This document shows positions 1 through 4,221 of a stretch of 5,707 nucleotides of DNA, one piece after another; positions within the stretch are counted from its first letter, which is position 1; every line of letters starts with the position of its first letter. The translations under genes were made by a program, and so were the position numbers. Where the stretch lies: assembly GCA_021848555.1 (NCBI GenBank), contig JAJZUN010000188.1, forward strand, positions 1 to 5,707. The letters are read 5' to 3'. The DNA comes from Pseudomonadota bacterium. GTDB lineage: Bacteria; Pseudomonadota; Gammaproteobacteria; Burkholderiales; SG8-39. Below the pieces are notes generated by a model that saw only the letters and a list, made by a program, of their open reading frames with translations, did not search any database and had not been told where the DNA came from.

Positions 1-1080
1 GAGAGCCCGCCGCGCGATCCCGGCGCGATTCGGCAGGCAGACAAGGCGCAGCAGGCCGCGGTCAGTGCAGAGCTAGAGCGCCAGGCGACCGTGCTCGACA
101 TGCAGGCCAGGGGTGAACCCGTGCCGGGAACCTTCGAGTTCATCGCGCGCGAGTGGATCACCAAGATTCACCGAGCCAAGGTGAGCGAGGGGCACGCCGA
201 TCGCACCCTTACCCGATTCGAGAAGGACGCCTTTCCATGGATCGGTGCGCGGCCGCTGCGCGACATCAGCGCGCCCGAACTGCTCGAGGTGGTGCGCCGG
301 GTCGAGGCACGGGGGGCCATCGAGACTGCGCACCGGCTCAAGGACGCTGCCGGCCAGGTGTTTCGCTATGGCATCGCGTCTGGCCTGTGCGATCGCAATC
401 CCGCTGCGGACCTGCGCGACGCGCTCGAGCCGGTCAAGGTCAAGCATCACGCCGCTATCGTTGAGCCGGTCGCGCTCGGCAAGCTGCTGCGTGACATCGA
501 CGCCTATGCAGGGCAGCCGGCGACCGTGGTGGCGCTGAAGCTGTCACCCATCCTGCTGCTGCGGCCCGGAGAGCTGCGGCACCTCGAGTGGGCCTGGGTT
601 GATGAGGAGGGCGCCATGATCACCGTCCCCGGCTTTGCCATGAAGCGCAGGAAGGAGGACAAGGTCGACGGTCCGCCGCACATCGTCCCGCTGGCGACGC
701 AGGCGCTGGCGTTGTTGCGCGCGCTTCGCCCCTACACCGGCGCGGGGGCGTTCATCTTCCCGGCGCTGACGTCGCGCCAGCGCCCGATCTCCGAAAACAC
801 GGTCCGCTCAGCGTTGCGTCGGCTCGGCTACGCCAACGACGAGATGACCGCACATGGGTTCCGCGCCACCGCGCGCACGCTCGCCGCCGAGCGCCTGGGG
901 ATTGCGCCCGAAGTCATCGAGGCCCAGCTCGCGCACGCAGTTCCCGACGCCCTCGGCCGTGCCTATAACCGGACGCAGTTCCTCGAGCAGCGCCAGGCGC
1001 TGATGCAGCGCTGGGCCGATTACCTGGACCAGCTCAAGGCCGGCGCGCAGGTTATCAACATGCCGAGTGCCGCGGCGTGA
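1..1080 (+). CDS. Tyrosine recombinase / phage integrase, P4-type (5' truncated by window)
   Basis: Site-specific recombinase expected to integrate and excise the element carrying it. The frame is open from base 1, so the gene begins left of the window; the GTG at 91 is internal. The first residues (DPGAIRQADKA) resemble the end of the N-terminal arm-binding domain (DUF4102-like) of P4-type integrases, so roughly 60-90 residues are missing. A SAM-like core-binding domain follows (about residues 40-130, counted from base 1), then the catalytic domain. The whole catalytic set is visible: Arg188 in LLRPGELRHLEW (codon 562), a likely Lys215 (643), His285 and Arg288 in HGFR (853, 862), His312 in AHA (934) and the nucleophile Tyr322 in YNRTQF (964). 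The enzyme therefore looks active. It ends at TGA 1078-1080 and reads towards the regulators and replication genes. An attachment site, if adjacent to the gene start, lies outside the window. Confidence 0.95.
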   Translation, partial: ESPPRDPGAIRQADKAQQAAVSAELERQATVLDMQARGEPVPGTFEFIAREWITKIHRAKVSEGHADRTLTRFEKDAFPWIGARPLRDISAPELLEVVRRVEARGAIETAHRLKDAAGQVFRYGIASGLCDRNPAADLRDALEPVKVKHHAAIVEPVALGKLLRDIDAYAGQPATVVALKLSPILLLRPGELRHLEWAWVDEEGAMITVPGFAMKRRKEDKVDGPPHIVPLATQALALLRALRPYTGAGAFIFPALTSRQRPISENTVRSALRRLGYANDEMTAHGFRATARTLAAERLGIAPEVIEAQLAHAVPDALGRAYNRTQFLEQRQALMQRWADYLDQLKAGAQVINMPSAAA

Positions 1081-1168
1081 TGCACCACTGGGTCACCGCG
1101 GACTGCGCGCCAAGAGCACGCGCGCGCATCTCGACCACCATGGCGCTGCTGTCAAGTGATTCATGCCG

Positions 1169-1197
1169 CCGGCCGGAGCAATTGGTTTGCCGGCTGG
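1169..1197 (+). repeat. GC-rich inverted repeat in the gap after the integrase gene
   Basis: CCGGCCGG (1169-1176) and CCGGCTGG (1190-1197) pair over 8 positions with one G-T wobble around a 13-nt loop containing CAATTG. It lies in the 161-nt gap between the integrase stop and the next gene. No T run follows, so it is not a typical intrinsic terminator; it may be an operator or simply a product of high GC. The rest of the gap holds an alternating CG stretch near 1119-1129. A very weak promoter-like pair is TTGCCG (1187-1192) and GATGAT (1211-1216), 18 bp apart. Confidence 0.35.
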
Positions 1198-1217
1198 GCT
1201 CGGTGCGATGGATGATG

Positions 1218-1241
1218 CCCCTGTCTGTTCAGGGGAAGCAC
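1218..1241 (+). promoter_or_regulatory. Leader hairpin covering the SD of the first AlpA-like gene
   Basis: CCCCTG (1218-1223) and CAGGGG (1230-1235) form a perfect 6-bp stem with the 6-nt loop TCTGTT. The only plausible SD for the ATG at 1242, AGGGGA (1231-1236, 5 nt from the start), lies almost entirely in the 3' arm. If it forms in the mRNA, the hairpin would hide the ribosome binding site. The pairing and position are seen directly; regulation is inferred. The same arrangement occurs before the second AlpA-like gene. Confidence 0.45.
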
Positions 1242-1580
1242 ATGCAGTCCACACCGAAAACAAAATCAGGGCGCCAGCGCGCGAGCTATTCAGCCATTCC
1301 TGCGGGCCTCACGCCCGATGCATGCGTGCGGCTGCCGCAGATCATCGGCGACGCCCGGGCCAATCCGCCGCTGGCTGGCATCTTCCCGACGAGCAAGAGC
1401 CAGTTCTACCGGCTAATCCAGCAGGGCCGCTTCCCAGCTCCGCTCAAGCCTTCACCCGGCTCCCGAGCCAGCTACTGGCGCTACGGAGATGTCCTCGCCG
1501 CCATCAAGCGCCTGGAGGATGACCAGAACACCGTGAACTACATGATGCCGCTGATGCGCAAGCGCGACGCGGCAAGTTGA
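1242..1580 (+). CDS. AlpA-like helix-turn-helix DNA-binding protein (divergent)
   Basis: A 112-residue protein, probably a transcription regulator or excision factor of the mobile element. Residues 31-90 follow the AlpA/MerR-like pattern: LPQIIG, a 10-residue insertion, then FPTSKSQFYRLIQQGRFPAPLK, which is the 'S.S.FYRL...G.FP.P.K' signature of the HTH and wing, then an aromatic wing residue and a final helix (YGDVLAAIKRL). It is longer than typical AlpA proteins (about 65-85 residues), with a basic N-terminal extension of about 28 residues and a polar tail (residues 92-112). The frame is open back to a GTG at 1077 overlapping the integrase stop. I chose ATG 1242 because it has an SD (AGGGGA) and because the upstream 55 codons look non-coding. 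In-frame ATGs at 1212 and 1215 lack an SD. Family assignment is by motif only. Confidence 0.8.
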   Translation: MQSTPKTKSGRQRASYSAIPAGLTPDACVRLPQIIGDARANPPLAGIFPTSKSQFYRLIQQGRFPAPLKPSPGSRASYWRYGDVLAAIKRLEDDQNTVNYMMPLMRKRDAAS

Positions 1581-1589
1581 ACCAGTTTC

Positions 1590-1654
1590 GCCCGGCCTAG
1601 GCCTCGGCTGATCCCCAAGGCTGAAAACCCGCTCCCTTCGCGGGCTGGCCGGGC
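1590..1654 (+). other. Potential three-way-junction RNA structure in an intergenic gap
   Basis: In the 110-nt gap before the 239-residue gene, GCCCGGCC (1590-1597) is perfectly complementary to GGCCGGGC (1647-1654). Two hairpins nest inside: 1600-1604 with 1618-1622 (5 bp, one wobble) and CCCGC 1628-1632 with GCGGG 1640-1644. Together they allow a closing stem plus two arms. The perfect palindrome GGCCTAGGCC (1594-1603) competes with the outer stem. Read on the minus strand, the inner hairpin is followed by TTTT and looks like a weak terminator, but no minus-strand gene is seen. This could be a structured leader, an operator or chance in GC-rich DNA. Confidence 0.3.
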
Positions 1655-1690
1655 ATCTGATCGAAGGCGAGCGCACGAAGGAGCGCGGGC

Positions 1691-2410
1691 ATGAAGCACG
1701 ACGAAATCAAGGTTCAAATGGCGCGCATTGCGACCGAGGTCCGAGGCTACACAGTGTCGGAGGACGACCTTGACGCGCCACGATACGACACCCTGGCCGA
1801 GCTGTTGCAAGCGGTGATTGCGCGCGGTGCGCCAGGCGGAAATATCGGCTGGTGGGCCTACATGCTGGCCGGCGAATTGGCTGTGCACCGAGGCGCTGAG
1901 ACACCGGACGAAGGAACGCGCATCGAGTACGAACGCGCTCTGGCATCCGCTGCCCGCGCAGGCCAATTGACGATGCGGCCCCCGCGAGCGTCGGCAATCG
2001 CTGAGTCAGTGACCAGCGAGACGACAGACGAGCGCCTGAAAAACGGACTGGTGACGCTGCGAGCGGATATGCAGGCATACGCCGAGCGGCACGCGCCCGA
2101 CCTGCTGCGCAGCGCATTGCTGGCCGACCCACAACCAGCGGAGCAGGCCGCGTTGCGCACCCGCGGATCTATTGAGTCCGACACGCCCGCCCGCTGGCCC
2201 TGGGGCGACTACACGACCCAACGCCTGGAACTGCTGGCCGACGCCGCGCGCAAATTCTGGAGCCTCTACGACCCCGCCGACGCCAGCACCGCGCCGACGA
2301 ATGAGCAGGTTGTCGTGTACCTGTGCGAGCGCGGACTATCGTCGAGCGCAGCTAACGCAATGGCGACGATCCTGCGCGCGGACGGATTGCCGACCGGGCC
2401 ACGCAAATAG
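1691..2410 (+). CDS. Conserved hypothetical protein of mobile elements, function unknown
   Basis: A 239-residue soluble-looking protein with no signal peptide or membrane segment. The start at ATG 1691 is supported by a good SD, AAGGAG (1678-1683), 7 nt upstream. There appear to be two parts. The N-terminal part (residues 1-100) has helices and a WWAYMLAGELAVHRG stretch. After a polar linker (100-165), the C-terminal part (about 169-239) contains WPWGDYTT, a long helix ending in FW.LYDP, then TAPTNEQVVVYL and a closing MATILRADGLPTGPRK. From memory, this C-terminal pattern recurs at the end of many hypothetical proteins of proteobacterial prophages and islands; 'ILRADGLPTGPR' is its most characteristic piece. 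The 'TNEQVVVYLCERGLSSSAANAMATILR' order suggests an HTH-like or helical fold, but I can name no function. It stands between two AlpA-like genes, with structured gaps on both sides, so it is probably transcribed with the regulators. Confidence 0.85.
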   Translation: MKHDEIKVQMARIATEVRGYTVSEDDLDAPRYDTLAELLQAVIARGAPGGNIGWWAYMLAGELAVHRGAETPDEGTRIEYERALASAARAGQLTMRPPRASAIAESVTSETTDERLKNGLVTLRADMQAYAERHAPDLLRSALLADPQPAEQAALRTRGSIESDTPARWPWGDYTTQRLELLADAARKFWSLYDPADASTAPTNEQVVVYLCERGLSSSAANAMATILRADGLPTGPRK

Positions 2411-2490
2411 TTCCCCGTACCCACTCGGAGCAAGTAACGGCGCGGGTTTCGAGACATTTCCGGAGTTCCCCGGACCCACTCCCCCGAGTG
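2411..2490 (+). repeat. 16-bp near-perfect direct repeat plus inverted repeats
   Basis: TTCCCCGTACCCACTC (2411-2426) recurs as TTCCCCGGACCCACTC (2466-2481): 15 of 16 bases identical, starts 55 bp apart, about five helical turns. The first copy begins immediately after the TAG stop of the preceding gene. CACTCGG (2422-2428) is also a perfect inverted match to CCGAGTG (2484-2490), and CACTC (2477-2481) with GAGTG (2486-2490) makes a short hairpin. Helically phased repeats before a regulator gene suggest protein-binding sites, perhaps for the AlpA-like proteins. That role is inferred. Confidence 0.55.
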
Positions 2491-2518
2491 AACTGCGCCT
2501 ATTTTTTGTGCAGTTGAC
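2488..2518 (+). promoter_or_regulatory. Imperfect inverted repeat with T-rich loop, overlapping TTGACG
   Basis: AACTGCGC (2491-2498) pairs with GTGCAGTT (2508-2515) over 8 bp with one wobble. After one mismatch, GT (2488-2489) pairs with AC (2517-2518). The 9-nt loop is CTATTTTTT, the strongest T run in this GC-rich window. The right arm overlaps TTGACG (2514-2519), a -35-like hexamer, but no good -10 hexamer lies 16-18 bp downstream, so I do not call a promoter. The T run is inside the loop, which argues against a simple intrinsic terminator. Confidence 0.4.
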
Positions 2519-2530
2519 GGGCTGCAATAG

Positions 2531-2551
2531 GGCATCTTCCCAGGAGGTGCC
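2531..2551 (+). promoter_or_regulatory. Leader hairpin burying the SD of the second AlpA-like gene
   Basis: GGCATCTTC (2531-2539) pairs with GGAGGTGCC (2543-2551) over 9 bp (seven Watson-Crick, two G-T) with the 3-nt loop CCA. The strong SD AGGAGGT (2542-2548) is almost wholly in the 3' arm, and the stem ends at the base before ATG 2552. Folding would be expected to hinder translation initiation of this gene and perhaps of the coupled genes downstream. The pairing is read from the sequence; control is inferred. Confidence 0.5.
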
Positions 2552-2803
2552 ATGCAAGCCCAGCAAGCAAACCAAGCGACCGCCCATGCCACGCAGTTGC
2601 GCGGCGCCCTGAAAATCGTCAGGCGCCGCGAGGTCGAAGCGGCAACGGGTCTCAGTCGAACCAGTCTGTATCGCCTGGGCGCCGCCGGCAAATTTCCTCG
2701 TCCGATCAAACTCGGCCCGCACGCAGTCGGCTGGCGGGCTGACGAAATCGCAGCCTGGATCGAGCAGCGCACGGTCGAGCGCGACAACAAGGTGGCCGCG
2801 TAA
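2552..2803 (+). CDS. AlpA family phage transcriptional regulator
   Basis: An 83-residue small DNA-binding protein of the AlpA type (phage AlpA family, MerR-like winged HTH). Members known from P4-like elements activate the integrase gene or act as excision factors. After a polar N-terminal tail (1-18), the signature runs through residues 21-72: KIVRRREVEAATGLSRTSLYRL (HTH), then GKFPRPIKLGPHAVGWRADEI with the typical FP.P.KLG...VGW wing, and finally AAWIEQR. Length and order are textbook for the family. The start at ATG 2552 has a strong SD (AGGAGGT, 2542-2548). The stop TAA overlaps the ATG of the next gene (TAATG at 2801-2805), implying coupled translation. The gene heads the replication operon, so it may regulate that operon, the integrase, or both. 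It is a second, more canonical relative of the protein encoded at 1242-1580. Confidence 0.92.
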   Translation: MQAQQANQATAHATQLRGALKIVRRREVEAATGLSRTSLYRLGAAGKFPRPIKLGPHAVGWRADEIAAWIEQRTVERDNKVAA

Positions 2804-3117
2804 TGGCCCCCGAACGTGACGACGCCGCAGACTCCGGCCAGAGTCGCGGCGCCAGGGCACAGCTAGACGAACAGCAGCGCGATGGTAGCCCCAGCGCAGC
2901 GGCGGCACAACGCGCACGCATCCTCGCTCACCTCCAGGCCGGGCGGCCACTGACGACCATCCAGGCGCGTCGCGAACTCGACGTCCTTCATCCCGGTGCC
3001 CGAGTGCTCGAGCTTCGCCGCGCTGGCTGGCCAATCGCCATGACCTGGGTTCGAGAGGCGACTGACGCAGGCGTGGCGCACCGCGTCGGACGCTACTGGC
3101 TGGAGGTGCGATCGTGA
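2803..3117 (+). CDS. Small winged-helix/HTH protein (HTH_39-like)
   Basis: A 104-residue protein. Residues 1-32 are a charged, low-complexity, probably disordered tail. Residues 33-103 match the phage HTH_39 domain pattern as I know it: SAAAAQRARILAHLQ, GRPLTTIQARRELDV, then LHPGARVLELRRAGWPI, ending in a wing with HRVGRYWLEV. Proteins with this domain are common in phage early and replication regions and are presumed DNA-binding; I know of no defined biochemical role. The ATG at 2803 overlaps the upstream stop, with a moderate SD (AAGGTGG, 2789-2795) inside the preceding gene. Its own stop overlaps the GTG of the next gene, so it sits in the middle of a coupled operon. It could modify replication initiation or regulate transcription; the sequence alone does not decide. 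Confidence 0.82.
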   Translation: MAPERDDAADSGQSRGARAQLDEQQRDGSPSAAAAQRARILAHLQAGRPLTTIQARRELDVLHPGARVLELRRAGWPIAMTWVREATDAGVAHRVGRYWLEVRS

Positions 3118-3320
3118 TCCCCAGCACCACCAACACCTCGGCGCAGGTCCTGCGCCTTCCACCGCGGCCGCGCTTCGCCCAACGGAGGCCGCGCCACCCG
3201 CTCAACCCGCTGCGCGCCGCGTGCACCTGTCACGTCACCGGCGCCTGCCCAACCTGTCGCGCTTGGGATTTGCGCGCGCGGCTGGCCGAGTTGGTCGCAG
3301 CGGCGGCCGGATGGGTATGA
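3114..3320 (+). CDS. Small Cys/His-rich protein, putative zinc-binding, unknown function
   Basis: A 68-residue protein starting at GTG 3114, which overlaps the previous stop (GTGA). The start is supported by a strong SD, GGAGGT (3102-3107), 6 nt upstream. The N-terminal half is basic and proline-rich (LPPRPRFAQRRPRHPLNPLR). It is followed by the compact cluster CTCHVTGACPTC with Cys37, Cys39, His40, Cys45 and Cys48, a plausible metal site, and then an amphipathic helix (WDLRARLAELVAAAAG). The stop at 3318-3320 lies one base before the replication gene. Correct spacing, strong SD and the Cys cluster support a real gene although it is short. I recognise no family. A zinc-knuckle-like nucleic-acid or protein-binding role is an inference, as is any link to the primase at 4218. 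Confidence 0.7.
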   Translation: MIPSTTNTSAQVLRLPPRPRFAQRRPRHPLNPLRAACTCHVTGACPTCRAWDLRARLAELVAAAAGWV

Positions 3321-3321
3321 C

Positions 3322-4221
3322 ATGGCCCGCGCGCGCAACATCAAGCCGGCGTTCTTCATGAACGAGGACCTGGCCGAGATCGCGCCGCTCGGCCGGCTGT
3401 TGTTCATCGGGCTCTGGTGCGCGGCGGACCGTGAGGGACGGCTCGAGGATCGACCCAAGCGCCTCGCAGCAGAAATCCTGCCGTACGACGACGCCGACGT
3501 CGACGAGCTGCTGCAGGACCTGCACGTCCGCGGCTTCATCCTGCGATACCAGGCCGGCGATCTGCGGTTCATCCAGGTGGTGAACTTCGCCAAGCACCAG
3601 AACCCTCACCACCAGGAGCGCGAGAGCCGCATTCCAGCCCCCGACACGATCGCGACGAGGGTCGAACGGACCCGAGGCAGGCCCAGTACTAGCCCGGAAC
3701 TTATCTCAGATAAATCTCGGGCAAGTTCGGAAGCTATCGTGCTGATTCCTGATTCTCTGATTCCTGATTCCTTGAAAAAGGAAATGTCGGGCAAGCCCGA
3801 CCCTGCAGCCAAACCTGGCGCTGGACATGCCGGCACCAAGGCGCAGTGCGCCGAACTGCTCGCGCACCTGAACGCGAAGGCCGGGAAGAAGTTCCAACCC
3901 GTCGATGCCAACGTGCGGCTGCTGGCGGCTCGATTGAAGGAGGCGACGGCCGAGGAGATCCGCGCCGTGATCGACGCGAAGGTGGCCGAGTGGGGCAATA
4001 CCGAGATGGCCAAGTACCTGCGGCCGGAAACGCTGTTCAACGCGACCAAGTTCGCTGGGTACCTCGGCCAGATCGGAGCGCCCGGCGGCAGCGCCAACAA
4101 CCCGACCACCTGGTGGGCGCGTGCCGGCTTCGCCACCGAGGGCGACGCTGCTGACGCTGGCTGCTGGCAATCGAACTGGCGCGAGTTCCAGGGCGGTCAA
4201 CGCGCGGAGGTGTCGGCATGA
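3322..4221 (+). CDS. Phage replication initiation protein (Phg_2220_C domain)
   Basis: A 299-residue replication protein, probably the element's origin-binding initiator or helicase loader. The N-terminal domain (1-97) begins MARARNIKPAFF and continues LGRLLFIGLWCAADREGRLEDRPKRL... and FIQVVNFAKHQNPH, the winged-helix type N-terminus of phage replication proteins as I know them. A flexible linker (98-172) contains the repeat LIPDSLIPDSL at 141-151. The C-terminal domain (about 177-253) matches the conserved phage C-terminal domain Phg_2220_C: ELLAHLNAKAGKKF, ATAEEIRAVIDAKVAEWGNTEM, and KYLRPETLFNATKFAGYLGQ. The start at ATG 3322 is one base after the upstream stop and has only a weak SD-like GGATGG (3309-3314), so translational coupling is likely; the family's N-terminus confirms it. 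The gene overlaps the primase-helicase by ATGA. The linker DNA is markedly AT-richer than the rest and repeat-bearing (see the candidate origin). Confidence 0.9.
   Translation: MARARNIKPAFFMNEDLAEIAPLGRLLFIGLWCAADREGRLEDRPKRLAAEILPYDDADVDELLQDLHVRGFILRYQAGDLRFIQVVNFAKHQNPHHQERESRIPAPDTIATRVERTRGRPSTSPELISDKSRASSEAIVLIPDSLIPDSLKKEMSGKPDPAAKPGAGHAGTKAQCAELLAHLNAKAGKKFQPVDANVRLLAARLKEATAEEIRAVIDAKVAEWGNTEMAKYLRPETLFNATKFAGYLGQIGAPGGSANNPTTWWARAGFATEGDAADAGCWQSNWREFQGGQRAEVSA
3697..3801. other. Candidate replication origin inside the initiator gene
   Basis: The linker-coding part of the replication gene is AT-rich: bases 3721-3780 are about 43% GC by my count, in a very GC-rich neighbourhood. 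It contains GAACTT (3697-3702) inverted to AAGTTC (3723-3728), enclosing the inverted repeat TTATCTCAGATAA (3701-3713). A 9-bp direct repeat TCGGGCAAG occurs at 3717-3725 and 3787-3795. Four CTGATTC heptamers lie between its copies. An A-rich stretch (3774-3785) comes next, and then the inverted repeat GTCGGGC-AA-GCCCGAC (3786-3801). Iterons and AT-rich DNA inside an initiator gene are the known arrangement in lambdoid phages (gene O). Function here is inferred. Confidence 0.5.
3742..3771 (+). repeat. Four CTGATTC heptamers (two 15-bp tandem units), iteron-like
   Basis: CTGATTC occurs at 3742-3748, 3749-3755, 3757-3763 and 3764-3770. The four copies form two 15-bp units (CTGATTCCTGATTCT and CTGATTCCTGATTCC) differing only at the last base. 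They encode the amino-acid repeat LIPDS twice, in frame. The codons used (ATT, CCT, GAT, TCT/TCC) avoid the G/C-ending choices that dominate this gene, suggesting selection on the DNA itself. Confidence 0.75.

Noticed and set aside
1119..1129. Alternating CG tract as a Z-DNA-like element
   Set aside because: It is short and expected by chance in DNA of this base composition, with nothing else pointing to function.
1077..1241. Upstream extension of the first AlpA-like gene to a GTG overlapping the integrase stop
   Set aside because: There is no SD at 1077. The extra 55 residues look non-coding and the stretch contains two hairpins, whereas ATG 1242 has an SD and gives a family-like length.
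1621..1645. Intrinsic terminator on the minus strand (GC stem then TTTT)
   Set aside because: The stem is only 5 bp, the T run only 4, and no minus-strand gene exists that it could terminate.
2514..2542. Sigma-70 promoter using TTGACG as -35
   Set aside because: Nothing resembling TATAAT lies 15-18 bp downstream, and the predicted start would fall at or beyond the SD and start codon of the gene.
2336..3226. 296-codon minus-strand open frame
   Set aside because: It spans several well-supported + strand genes and the repeat-rich gap, has an Arg/Gly/Ala-biased composition and shows no domain pattern.
3701..3713. TTATCTCAGATAA as a DnaA box
   Set aside because: Only the first five bases fit the TTATCCACA consensus on either strand. 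It is kept only as an inverted repeat within the candidate origin.
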